This document shows, one piece after another, positions 12,342 through 24,200 of a stretch of 64,000 nt of DNA. The DNA is taken from assembly GCA_037367405.1 (NCBI GenBank), contig JAZKJV010010614.1, positions 1-64,000 on the forward strand, in the 5' to 3' direction. A program made the translations under genes and the position numbers. Under the pieces are notes generated by a model. The model had not been told where the DNA came from. It saw only the letters and a program-made list of their open reading frames with translations, and ran no database searches. The DNA comes from Ottelia alismoides (Eukaryota; Streptophyta; Magnoliopsida; Alismatales; Hydrocharitaceae). Every line of letters begins with the position of its first letter. The stretch's first letter is position 1.

Positions 12342-13240
12342 CTAAGGTCTCTTTCCCTTTAGCAATCTAGAAAGAACATTTACAAGCTTATCATAGTTTA
12401 ATTTAAGAAAGCTAATCTCTTTTTCAAGAAAGGTTGTAATTTTTAAGCAAGATGATTCTATATTAAATGTTTTTCCACAAACTAACTTGTTTATTATGTT
12501 GACTAGATTTTGAATGTCTACTATAGACTTTTCCAAAGATTTAAAAACTTCATGAAAAATAGGTAAAAGTTCATTGTAAATTTCTTGAGTTACCTCATTT
12601 ACCAGAGCCATTAGTCTGATGCACGCCAATTCTTCATCGCTTGAGTCTGAGTCACTTGAATCCGAGTCAGTCCTTGTTGCTTGTAATTTATTATTCTCTT
12701 AATTCTTATTGAACTTCTTATGTTGCTCCTTGTTTTTCTTATATTGCTTTAGTTGGGGACAATCTCTTCTCAATTGTCCCTTCTTTTTGTATTCACACCA
12801 TGTACCTGCATCTTCTTCTCTCATTGATTTGAATATTATCTTATTGCCCATAATCTTCTTAAAATTTCTAGAAAGTAGGACAAGATCTCTATCATTTATT
12901 TCTTCATTAGATGAGTCTTGTGTACTTACCTTGAAAACTAGAGATTTCTTCTTTACCACATCGATCATCTTCTTATGGTTCTTCTTAACTTCATTTGCCA
13001 TCAGGTTACCTATTAGGTCACCAATCCCAATGTCTTCCATGGCATTTTCTTCTTCTTTTGTTGTTGTCTTCTATTCCCATTCCCTTGAGAGTGAATTAAT
13101 ACTTTTCCTTTCTATCTCTCCTTTGATGAGATTCTTCTCTAAAGCCTTTAGGTTGTTCATAATTGTGACGAACCTTGTATACATTTCTTTGATGGATTCT
13201 CCTTCCTTCATTTTGAAATTCTCATACTCCTAGGTTAGCA
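12342..13240 (-). pseudogene. SIRE/Maximus-type copia gag remnant
   Basis: Two minus-strand frames joined by breaks. 13040-12699 contains DIGIGDLIGNLMANEV, a Lys-rich linker and a broken CCHC knuckle (TWCEYKKKGQLRRDCP, with the second Cys and the His replaced). 12629-12342 is an acidic, Leu/Ser-rich helix region typical of the part of SIRE gag between the knuckle and the protease. Upstream, 13240-13041 reads as gag with stops. The reverse-strand open frame 12709-13233 is its shadow. A nucleocapsid with this knuckle would not be expected to bind RNA normally. Confidence 0.68.
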
Positions 13241-13646
13241 TCGTAACTTAGAACTATTGACTTTATGTGCACCTTCATATGTTACTTGAAGTGTCTTTCA
13301 AATCTCATGAGTAGTATTGGACTAGGTCATCTAATTTTACTCATTGAAGGAAAAGGCACAATACAATAAATTCATAGCTTTTGCATTCCTTTTCAAGTTG
13401 TTGATATCTACACCTGTGAACGTTGCTACACCTTCCTTCGGTGTTGGCTTTACGAAGGTTGTTGTTGTGCATGTCCACGTACTCTAATATAAGGACTGCA
13501 TGTAGATCTCCATGTTGTTAGTCTAGTAGACATAATTGGTTCCATCAAAGTAGGGTGGTTTTGTGATGAGTAGGTAGACATTTCGAAGTTGGTGGATATG
13601 TTTCCTTATTCCATCTGAGAAGTTACATCTGTGAAACTTAAACCAT
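13241..13646 (-). other. Leader and 5' gag of the SIRE-like element, decayed
   Basis: Between the gag frame and the primer site. Scattered gag-like codons, no continuous frame. Confidence 0.4.
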
Positions 13647-13657
13647 CTTTGATACCA
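13647..13657 (-). other. Initiator tRNA-Met primer-binding site
   Basis: The minus strand reads TGGTATCAAAG, close to the plant copia primer site TGGTATCAGAGC. It lies a few bases from the motif 'gggggtgaatt' that marks the end of SIRE-type LTRs. Confidence 0.62.
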
Positions 13658-13661
13658 AATT

Positions 13662-14603
13662 AGAGTTCGGCAGAAGAGGGGGGTGAATTATGCAATAAAC
13701 AATTATCTCTATAACAACATCCAAATAAAAAATATTCAAAAAGCACAAAGAAGAATATCAAAACATAAAGTACATATCAACTTTTACTTGGAAACCCAAG
13801 TGGGTGAAAATCATGGCTTAGAACCATGTTATAGGGCATCCCTTTGCTCTCTTGAAGAAGCATGCTTCTAATATCATAGGTCTACTTTAAACCTTGGGTA
13901 GCACAACCTCTCGTACAACCTATACCCTTCCTTAGACAACTCCCAAAGGAAGATTTTATCTCTCATGGAGAAAGGGATCCACATCTTGGATACCTGTGTA
14001 CAAAATATTTAACAGAATAACAATTTAACAATAAACTTGAATTCACAATCTTATAAAAATCCCAGTGCAGAATCTGCTAGAGAATGATGATGATCAATGT
14101 TGAGCACAAATAAGTTGAGTAGTTAGGCAGCTTTGGATTGAAGAGAGATCTAGGTCACATAATCACACAAAGAACTTAAATATCTAATAATATAATACTC
14201 TTTTCTTTTCTTTTAAGAGAAGAGAATATTTCTCATCGTATATGTCTCTCAAAAATGAACCATATCATCTTAAATAGAACATTGAGCCTCAACTAGTCCT
14301 TGGTGAGCAAAAATGGAAATTCCAATGTTCTTATTTTCAAAAATCAAGAAATAATCGACCATAAGAATAGGTTGATCGATCACGGGTGATAGATAAGATA
14401 AACTAGGTGATCAATCATTTCATGATCGTTTAGCAGTAATTTGAAAAATGATCGATTATGTCGATCGGTGGTGATCATTTTGGATAAAACTATGGTCAAT
14501 CATGTTAGAGAAACAACAACCAAAGTTTGATCAATCAGGATAAAAAATGATCTAGGTAATCAATCATGGTACTAAGATGATATATAATATGTCCAAAATT
14601 TTA
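13662..14603 (-). repeat. 5' LTR of the SIRE-like copia element
   Basis: The left edge follows the primer site; on the minus strand the LTR ends in AATTCACCCCCCTCTT. The body (14340-14560) carries repeated ATCGATCA/ATCAATCAT motifs. The right edge is set where protease sequence of a different copia element begins (about 14620) and is good only to a few tens of bases. No gene inside; the small plus-strand frame at 13683 is spurious. Confidence 0.5.
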
Positions 14604-14639
14604 TTTTTAGGAATTTGATTATTCTAGCTTATTTGCGCT

Positions 14640-15430
14640 TGTTGATCATATAGATAATTATCTCTCATTCATCAAGTATTCTAGTTTCCTGAAATAGATG
14701 TAAAAAATTATACATATGAATAGAAACACCAGAATCTACAATCCAAATTTCTTCTCATCCTACGAGTAAGATGGTTTCGACAATGAATATATGTATTACA
14801 TGCCGGTGATTTACCCTTGCTCTAATCTAAGGTCTTCATGTATTCTGTACAGTTACTCCTATAGTGGTCGGTCTTATTGAAGTGATGGAAAACATCCATT
14901 TTCTTTGATGTCAAATGGGTTTAAGTACTCGAAGATTGACCAACATCTTGAACTGTCTTCTTCTCCCATTAGATCGGACTCTTTCGAGGTCTTCGATTCA
15001 CGTCTCGCTTCTTTTTAACATGTGCAACCACTAAACTATCCGGGGAATTTTTTTCTTTATCATGTCCTCAGTGGACTTCAACGTAGAAATTAATTCAACA
15101 TTTGTAAAATCCAACTTGTTTATATGGTATGATAGTATGAAGTTATTGAAAGAGCGAGGGGAGATAGCAAGATGATGTTTATGTGCATTTTCTACATCCA
15201 TCTTACCTCCAATGGTCTCCAATTAAAAAATATACCTAAACATTTTAAGTGTATGTTCTCTAACTGAGGTGATTTCTTGAATTCTAAAATAAAACATGTA
15301 TCTCACTAAGTTGTACCATTAAATGCGGTCCACATCTCCTTCAAATTCAACAACAATATGTCCTTGGCAGATTCAATATCTACATGTTACTTCTGAAGCA
15401 TATTAGACAACGATCTCAAAATGTAACAAC
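14640..15430 (-). pseudogene. Second copia element: gag and start of protease
   Basis: In 5'-3' order on the minus strand: a gag N-terminal block (about 15290-15420) reading HVDIESAKDILLLNLKEM with an in-frame stop before it; the gag core 15222-15031 (FNNFILSYHINKLDFTNVEL, STLKSTEDMIKK), typical of Tork/Angela-type UBN2 gag; a broken zinc knuckle at about 14855-14900 (HFNKTDHYRSNC, the Cys pair damaged and one base inserted); and a protease start at about 14680-14760 reading IWIVDSGVSIHM with the DSG active site intact. Several stops and slips. The rest of pol is missing because the SIRE-like LTR cuts it. Confidence 0.65.
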
Positions 15431-18332
15431 GTACGGGTGAATGACCCCCATCCCGCTTCCTGTTGATTGGGCATCCTTAGTTTGAGTTCCATCATACCTG
15501 AAAATCGAGAGCACATACCTTATGCGCTCTACTTCAAGAATGATTTACAAATTATGGATCCAATCTTAGTAATTTTGTCAATTCAACTAATTAACTTCTA
15601 ATAATTTGATCATGTCAAATGATTGACTTCGAGTAATTTGTTTAGTTCGTTAAGGAATTTTAGTTGAAATTAAAAGATTTTGCATTCGAATATAACTTTA
15701 ATTAATATGGAAATAATGTAAATTGTAATTGGCTCGCATTTTGTATTCTAAAGTTTATTTCCTTTCCAACTATCAAAAAGAGGCATGGTAACCAAATAGC
15801 TCAAGCGAGATCTGGAAATCCCTTTCAATATTGACAATACCCAAGTAGTATGAGAAAATATCGTGAATATGACAGAAATGAGAGTTCTTTCTACTTCGAT
15901 ATCCAACTTACATTTCTAAGGTTCGATCTTTAGTACCCATGCCTTATGCATAAAGGCGACATTGACATGCTATTAATTAAATCAATCGTTAATGAGAAAA
16001 CTTATATGTTATGCATAATCCAACAATACCTTAATTATATGAGGAACAATATTGGAGTCACTACACATACGACTCATATTTTTCAATAAACAAAGCACTA
16101 GGCAATTCTAAAAAACAATCCATGGAGATGGCATCCTTCTAAATGACACAAGACCACGATGGCATTGTGTGACTATCCATGTCATGATTAAATTGGTGAT
16201 TAATTATTTTGAATCCAAATATCATAATTAATCATTTAAGGAATATCCAAACATTATTCTGATTAATAGATCATTAGATAATATTTAATTCCATTTTACT
16301 AAAATTAAGACCAATCCAAATGGTTTACTCTACTTTGAATGTTTGATATATAAAGTTTATAAACATACATTGTGCACATTCAAACTATAACACATGCACA
16401 CTCAAAGTTTATATCTAGAATTACAACTCAACCTGCTCATATAACTCTCCACAACACATAATTATCTATTATAGTAAATATAAATCACATTCACATCATT
16501 CACATTGACTCATAATCGGGTCCATCCATATCAAATGCAAGGGATATAGTATTGTTTAATAACCTAATTTCAAACTATGTGAGCAAGCTAGTACATTACT
16601 AGTTGTTTACACTAATTCAAATCGAGCATTAATGATTTATAATCATGCATACAAATATTCAAAGTAGGAACTATTAAATAAAAATATAACTATTGCATAT
16701 ATCTAAATAATAAATAAAGAAATTATGGATTCAAAATTTGTATAAATCATGCATACAAATATTAAAATAAGAAAATATTAAAAAATATAAATACTGCATA
16801 TATCTAAATAATAAATAAAATAATTATGGATTTAAAATTTGTAAGCTACGACTATCTCGCTTCAAATAAGAATGCACCATATAACGTGGATTTATTCGTT
16901 GAGACCCCTAAAATTTTCTCAAATATTTGGTCCAACTCCTGATGTAACTATTTCAAACATATTTATATCAATTCTGGGTTTGGAAATTAAAAAAAGTTGT
17001 TATTTTCTATTGATACCTCTTCCAATTTAACCTATAGGGAAGTCTATTTTTTCGAGGCCCCACAGTCGAAATTATGTGAATTTCTGTCGTGCCTACCGTT
17101 GACTTAACTAATGACTTGTTAATTTATGATTTTAATATGTATATGACTTAGAATTAGTAGGAAAAATCCCATAAACTTACTCTACGATTTTGATCGAAAT
17201 CAGAGTTTGTTAGCACTTCTACATATAAATCTTCGCCTCAACGACGTCAACTTTTGATGGGTCTCTTGGGGATGAGCATGGACCCTCTAGATATTATTAA
17301 TATCCCAAAAATATTGTCCATAATAAGGATGAATAACAACAACATCATATGTAGCAAAATCATTTGAAAATACAAAAGGTCGCAAAAATAATGTACCTAC
17401 AATGGGAGAAATATGTCTTTCTTCGGATTGGGATGCAATATAAATCGTCTGACCTAGGATCAAATATCATTTAATGAGATGTTTATCCTTGCACATTAAT
17501 AAAGTACAGAAAATATGAATAAAATTTAACAAATAAGAGACTCGTCATATAAGCAGCATTGCAATCACGGAATGAAAATTTTGATTGCAACGGGAAATCA
17601 TAAGGATACATAAACTACTTCTGCATTGCCTCATAAATCGCATAACATATGAATGTTTACCTTTGATATATGTAGTCTTTAAAGGAAAAGACCTCTTGAT
17701 TCTAGTCCATTATGAAAAAGCTTGCACTAATGGGTGCGATGACGAATCACGAGCCTCTGTGAACTTGAGAGATGATTTTTTCCACAAATTGTCAATGCCA
17801 AAAGTGATTTAGATGGGTCACCTTTCTCCTGATTTCATCTCATGAAATCGACATCTTCTTGAGCATAAATACAATGTAGAAGGATACTCTACTAGCAATT
17901 GGGAAACCAACTGAGAGGGGAGAGGACAGAGGGTCGATAGCCATGGGGATGGGGTGGAGCACTATATAGAGACCGTGAGAGGGAGAGATTAAATCCCTTC
18001 TCTACTTTTTCTCATCTTTTAAATAGGAATAGAAGGAAATTAGAATTGAATGAATAAAAGAGGCCAAGCCTCTCTTTTATAGTAGATGGGGCGCCCAAGA
18101 GAGAGTTGTAAAGAGTGGAAACTCTCTCCTCTTTTTGAATTCAATTCTTTATAGGACTTGGTCTTTGATAATTATGAAATTGTCTCTTTATTTAATTACC
18201 ATTAATTATCATTGGACAATTATAAAATCATCCTACTATTATTGAATCTAATTCATTGGTCAAAATTTACCCAATACATTTGTTTAATGAAGAATGTTAT
18301 TCCAACCCGCATTAATTAATTATATGAATCAT
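15431..18332 (-). other. Unassigned region, probably leader and LTR of the second copia element
   Basis: No gene is seen. Following the gag on the minus strand, a leader and LTR are expected here. A minus-strand TATA-like box (CTATAAAAGAGA, plus 18072-18083) lies next to a CT-rich stretch and a GC-richer block 17930-18130, as in a copia LTR promoter. I cannot place the LTR ends or a primer site. The 75-codon plus frame at 17585 has no recognisable feature. Confidence 0.35.
16641..16843. repeat. Tandem duplication, about 104-bp unit, two copies
   Basis: Copy 1 16641-16744, copy 2 16745-16843. Both begin 'aatcatgcatacaaatatt' and end with 'tatggat(t)(c/t)(a)aaatttgta'. The copies differ by small indels and substitutions, so the duplication is not recent. 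Confidence 0.82.
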
Positions 18333-18551
18333 TGTAATACCTACAAACAAATTGGTAATTCTATGTTCTAAATTTGATCTATTCCTCAAATGAGATAAAT
18401 GAGTACTCTATCTTGTATTGTTAGTCGAGACCTTTCCAACGAGCCCAAGAACATCAAAGTCGGAGTTCGTGTGGGGAAGTTACAAGGAAAATACGATTGA
18501 TTTATGGATTTTACACCTAGATCCAAATCCATGTCCGTTTAGGCTCAAGAC

Positions 18552-18560
18552 TATATAAAA
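18552..18560 (+). promoter_or_regulatory. TATA box of the Tekay LTR
   Basis: 'tatataaaa' about 220 bases into the LTR; the second LTR has 'ctatataag' at the matching place (54394-54402). Confidence 0.65.
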
Positions 18561-19872
18561 AAGGGTGAGCACAAGTTGTTTAGCTAACCAAACCACTTTT
18601 CCTCACTGGAGCTCCGCCATTGAGAGGATTTTTGATGAAAGATAAAAGATCCGAGGGCACCGACACAAAGGTCTTGGTGTGTGGAGTCACGTTGTGGGCG
18701 TAAAAATACGATAAATGTAGCAGAACAACCATTCCGGGTAAGGGAGTGTCATGAGGGATGACCCTGAGGTATGATTTTCTCCCTCAATTTGTTGTTGGAT
18801 TCACGATGTTTTTATACAGTTAGGTAACATGTGTTACGATCTACCTATTGCCAGGGTTTTTGTCACATTTCGTCGTAGTGTTGGGCACGACGAGTAACTT
18901 ATCACATCACATTTTCAGATTTTCTGATTAATCCATGGCATGCATGCATGATCTGAGTAGATAATCTTGATGTGGATGTTAGTAGGAACAAGATGGTATA
19001 ATCAGATCGTCGAGTGATTTTGCGGGGCATCCACGAAGTGGTTCTGATTATTGAACATGTATGATTAATCATAAACTTTAGTAAATCGATCATGTCTAAT
19101 CAATCATGCCTTAAAGGTTGATCGAACATTTGGCCCAAAAAGATAGATCATCGTTGGCTTTATGATCGATCACTAATATCAATCATTAAGTTGGATGATC
19201 AATCATTTCGGGATTGTAGACCCTTTTGGACCTTGTAATGTATGAAATTTGATTATGAAAAAATGTTAAATGTTTGGATTATACAAATAAATTGGTAAAC
19301 GAATGAAATGGGTCTCGTTTAATCTCAAATTTAAAAATATAGGATGCTAATGAATTCGGTGGGGTCTGGTAAGGAGGAGATTGAGCATCATTATGTACAC
19401 ATTCAGATATGAGTTTTGGCTCTTAGGACCGATGCCAAGTTTCCCATTGTAGTTTCGATTTCATACCATTGTATTCAGCTTTAGTGGCATGAGAGTATCT
19501 TAGAGTAGTTTCACGAAAGGAGGTGCATGCATCCTTGGGGTTCCTAGGATGAATCTTAGTTGATCGTGATCTCAGCAGGTCATTGATCAGGGGGCATGTT
19601 ACTTGGCGCACCAGTGTGCCCTTCTTGCCCAGTGTCAGACTTGATTTTCAGATATGTGGTGCCATGTAGTTATGGATGATTGTTTGTGCTTTGTTTCTTT
19701 CACTTAAGGTTAGTACCTAGGTATTGGTTGGTGTAGGCCACATTGATAAGTATCTGAGTGTTAGTCCTAATCGAGAAGTTTCGGGAGTTGTGGTACATTC
19801 GAAGGACAACGTTCAGGATGGTTTCAATACTCGACTTATAGGGGTTGGTTACAGACAAAAGGTGAGGGTTTT

Positions 19873-19959
19873 CACATGGTAAAATGTGGGGTTTGACTTA
19901 GCACATGGTAAAGTGTGGGGTTTGGTTTAGCACAAGGTAAAGTGTGGGATTTCATGATT
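19873..19959 (+). repeat. 29-bp tandem repeat, three copies
   Basis: Units 19873-19901, 19902-19930 and 19931-19959, each starting 'caca(t/a)ggtaaa(a/g)tgtggg'. Units 1 and 2 differ at about three positions; unit 3 diverges at its end. It lies at the presumed U5 end of the Tekay LTR, just before the primer site. Confidence 0.85.
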
Positions 19960-19970
19960 TGGATCAAGGT

Positions 19971-19985
19971 TGGTATCACAAGAGC
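19971..19985 (+). other. Primer-binding site (initiator tRNA-Met type), altered
   Basis: Reads 'tggtatcacaagagc': the plant gypsy site TGGTATCAGAGC with three extra bases in the middle. The damage fits an old element. Confidence 0.6.
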
Positions 19986-20997
19986 AAGGATAAGAACATG
20001 GATAAGGAAAGGATAAGGATCGCGGATCTAGGATTTCTGGTCCCAGTTTCAGTGTGGTTTGGATTTTGCATAATTATATGCTTTTGTACACTTTCTAACT
20101 TCTAGTGGTTCTTTCTTGGTTAGTACTTTAGCATTGTACTGGGCAACTTTGCTCATAACATACCTACTTTCGTGAATCTGGAAGGTACTCAAGAGCAGCC
20201 GCAACGGTAAGCGATTTGGCTGGTTCAGTTCTTTTGTTGTTGTTGTTTTTGTTACTTATGGGTATGTACACATTTTTTAGTTTTTGCTACTATCTTTACT
20301 TGTACCCTTGTTTGAGATATGTATATCATATGTGTATGGACATTACTGCGATACATGTATGTGGATTTTTGTAGACACAGTTACTTGTTGAAAGTAAATG
20401 GAAAAAGTTTATTGCATTTTCAACGTGCCTTTTTATGTTATGCTTTCTATTCCGGTTCTGTTCTTCAAATGTGGGATAGCATTACGTGGATTAGAATGCC
20501 AAATATCAAGGTCGTAGGGCGTACGGGGATAGATGTCACAGTTTGGTGTCATAGAAGTGATAATCTATTCCATTCCATGTACGTAATTCCTTAGTGGTAT
20601 TAAAAGTACAAAGTTGTGCCCAAATAGCATAAAAACAGTAGTATACATGTCCATGTCTCTCATAACTAAAGACAACTACTGATTCTATGGTTTTTTTATA
20701 CAAAACCATGTCTCCTCGGGCGAATCCTAACATGGCATAGTTGGTGGTCTTCCTAGTTCAATCCATGTAGGACATGTAGCATCATTCGAAGGTGAATGGA
20801 CATTGACTGCAATAGCAGGATGACTCATCTTATTGTCCTTCTCGAGAGGAGGAGGATAGTATATAGATGCCACTGCCATTGGAACCAGAGTCATTTGGGG
20901 ATGCGGATGCATTATGTGTGCATTGGACCACATACACCACATCCCAACGATCACAGGTGACATAGTTATTTTGTACTAGCACAATAAAGGAGGCATA
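19986..20997 (+). other. Tekay leader and decayed 5' gag, no readable gene
   Basis: Only short frames, none with a recognisable domain. The plus frame 20319-20594 and the minus frames 20536-21021 look like chance frames. Confidence 0.35.
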
Positions 20998-21202
20998 ACT
21001 TTGGATCAAACATGTGTCCAAACTTTTGGAGATGATTCATCCACCAGGGGAAGAGTGGGTGATATTTAATGAGTTCTCTTTAGCTGGATATGAAGAGTGA
21101 TGGTGGCAGGCTATTCAGGAGCATCTGACAAAGTAGATCACTTGAGATATCTTTGTGGTAGAGTTTTACATTGAGTTCAACCCCGAGCGTTAGGTAGAGG
21201 AG
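20998..21202 (+). pseudogene. Tekay gag, 5' piece, interrupted by insertion
   Basis: Reading frame KLLEMIHPPGEEWVIFNEF..., then WWQAIQEHLT and VVEFYIEFNPER, the order seen in the gag core of Tekay-type chromoviruses (MHPP near the start, the WW pair, the F-Y-FP-R block). It has four in-frame stops, mostly TAG or TGA where Gln or Arg/Trp would be expected. It ends at the AGGAG target duplication and continues at 49841. Confidence 0.62.
21198..21202. repeat. Target-site duplication AGGAG (left copy)
   Basis: Five bases directly before the LTR start at 21203. They are identical to 49836-49840 directly after the LTR end at 49835. Confidence 0.85.
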
Positions 21203-24200
21203 TGATGAATCTCCATTTCATAACCTTTATTCCTCTATTTTGGCCTTAAATACCTACCTAAATGCATGCATATAGCATTAATTTTTGCAAAATAACATTC
21301 AGTTATTAATTTATTTATATTGTATATAACATTGTATTTAATGATAAAATAAAAGAATAAAGGAAGAAAAGAAAAAGAAATGAAATACAAAAGGTATTGA
21401 ATGACCCTAAACCCCGAAACTAAGTCAAGAATTGACTTGGTCAACCAAGAATAAAGCAGGGAGAGATAAAGGCCAAAAACAACAATAAAAACCCTAATTT
21501 ATTTGGCCAAATAATTGAGTTGTGGTACCTATTTGATTCTTTGTTATTTATACATGAAATCAATAAACTTTGTAAAAGAAAATTGTAGATAAAAATACAT
21601 AGAAAAATATATAATTTATTTCACACAAAAATATTGCATATTGTACCTTCTACACTTCAAATAAAAAGCCAAAATCCAAACTTTGCAGACAATATTATTT
21701 ATAGTGTATGTACATGATTAAATTAAAATAAAACCATTAAAAATAAATCAAAATAAATATGTATGCGAAAATACATAGATGAATTACCTATAGATGTACC
21801 TATACAATAAATACATCTATTTATCTAAGTGTACAAATTACTTCATTAAATAAAATAAAATTATATTTATGAATACTTAAACAAGTTATGAATATACAAA
21901 ATATGTGCATAAAATAATAAAATCTAAAATACAAAAAAATAAAATACATATTATTTAGGTAAATATACCTATATTATACTTGTAAAAATTAACTCAAAAA
22001 ATTATAAAAAATCATAATAAAATACTACATAAAATAATAAAAAAATTATTTTATAAATTTTTAATTGATTCATTTATTATTTTATTATTTTATTATTTAT
22101 TATTTATCATTTTCCATCATGTTTTGTCTTCTAGTGGTCCAGCTAGACCAATGGGGGACATCCGTTCGTTAACCTAGGGTCAACTCCTCGAACCCAGACC
22201 TAGTCCTGTTAAACTGTGTACCATGCCTTTTTCTCGATTTTTTTCGACATGATCCACTACCCGAGGCCTATCAATTTCTTAATGAAAAATCCTGATGGCA
22301 CAATGGCCTATCACGCCCTACTCATTGTTGTGTCACTCGTACCTCAATCTGAGAGCTCCATAGAGTAAAACTTGCCCTTATATATAGTTCCATTCTCCAT
22401 CATTTTTTATTGTGTTCCTTTTTTTGCTCTACCTTAGCCCCTCAAGTTGTGCCTTAAGGTTAGAGCCTAGTGACAGGAGGCTTGGCCTGAGGATTTGCAA
22501 CGAGGAGGGTAGCGTAGGAGGTGTTTCCCGACCCATCATTGGAGCTTCGCTCCCGGCGGTCCATCTCCTTGGCTCCGACCAAGTTGAGGTAATTCTCTTT
22601 GCTTTTTAGGTAGATTTTAGTCCTAGGTTTCATTTCGTGTTTTTATTTTACGCTTTAATTTGTAGTGTTGTCTTAAATCTAGGATCTCTGACTGCTAGAG
22701 CTCTCGAGCTCCAACAATCATACCTCACAGTACCTGCCTGTTCTGACCACCCCTATTCACCTTACTATCTCACCCCTTCGTTTCTCCATCTGACTCCCCT
22801 CGCCAGCCATCTAGATCAACTGTCAATCTGGAGATCGAAGTCCAACCCATCACCCTCCACCGGACTTCGCCACCTTCACCACTTCATCTCTGATCCTCGC
22901 TGATAACAGCCAGGACCTTCCCCTCATAGCATTGTTGTGCTTTTTAGCATCTTTGTCGGCCCTGACGGCCCCATCTAAGGGTCGAATGGGTCAGATAAGC
23001 TACTATAGGTCGTGATTGCTTCTTCAACCTCCAGGACCCGCTCGGTGGGTCCCGGAACTTCTTCTGAACGTCTATCGTTTCCTACTCATCCCAAGAACCT
23101 TATTAGTTCCTCAACCACGCGGCAGGCGGCCAAAGCTGCACAGGAGCACAGATTGAAAGTTGTCAGGGTGGAGTTCTTCGTTCATTCTTCCATCATCTTC
23201 AGCAGTCGTCTGATGAAGAACCTCCACCTAGATTGAACGAGGGACGTCCGATCAAGGTAGGGCATGATCGTTAATCTCATTTTGAGATCTAAACCCAAGT
23301 GTCCGCAGTGAAACGATACCAGCCATCTGATATGCGACATGCATCCAAGTAAAAGATCCATAGCTGCTCGATTGGGCGCCTGGTGGGGGTAAATTGCATA
23401 AATACCCCTCTGTTTTGTATAATATTATTTAGTATTAAAATTTTCAGTAATAGTTGTGAGTATTTTGTAAAAATTGCAAAAGGACCTCTAGACTTGTCTG
23501 ATACTACATTTGGGTCCTTGCAAGCTCAATTCATGTGGCCCCCCACGTGAGCTGGGCATTTTGCATATATACCCATGCGGGTTTTTGGAATTGTAGTTTA
23601 ATATTAAAATTTTGAATATTAATTAAAAAAATTTTAAGTAATTTGCTTGCTAGCCGCTACCTTTTATTTTAATTGCAAATATACCCCTACTAGTTCAATT
23701 ATTTTTTGTACATGTTTCTTTTTTCTAAATTTATCATTTCTGCTCTAAAAATTATGGGAAAATAAGATAGGGTGTCTGATGTAGTATTCTTCCATGCTAT
23801 ATTTTTTTGCATTTTATGCATTTCTTATTTATTAAAAATCAAAAGGTGCATGTTTATTTCCTATTTACTTTAAAAATCCAAAAAAATATAAAATCATCTT
23901 TAAAAATTTCAAAAAAATAGTATTTATCTATTATTGTATTTTGTTCCTCTAGACCAAAAATCCCAAAAAATAGAAAAAGAAATCACTAATAATTATAAAG
24001 CTACAAAATAATTTTAAACTTTATAAAAAATTTTACAAAAAGTCCAAAAATATTAGTTTATGTTAGATATTTTCATTTATATATGTTATTAAGTATTAAA
24101 ATTAGTTTTGAGACATTTTTGCTTCATTTTATATTTTTAAATCTCAAATCAATTAGACCTATTCTGGAAGTCCATGATTTTGTATATTTTGGAATTTTAA

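Larger units (their letters stand above)
18333..19966 (+). repeat. 5' LTR of the Tekay element
   Basis: Bases 18333-18860 match 54167-54713 through 'gtaattctatgtt', 'gagacctttccaa(c/g)(g/a)agcccaagaacatc', 'gaggatttttgatg' and 'ccctgaggtatg(a/g)ttttctccctc'. It starts with TGTAATAC; the partner starts TATAAC at 54167. The end is set by TCA just before the primer site and is approximate. TATA box at 18552. A 29-bp tandem repeat sits at its end. Confidence 0.78.

Noticed and set aside
12709..13233. A 174-codon plus-strand frame rich in Phe, Ser and Leu, resembling a membrane protein
   Set aside because: It is the complement of the Lys/Asp-rich SIRE gag frame on the minus strand; such antisense frames look hydrophobic by codon complementarity.
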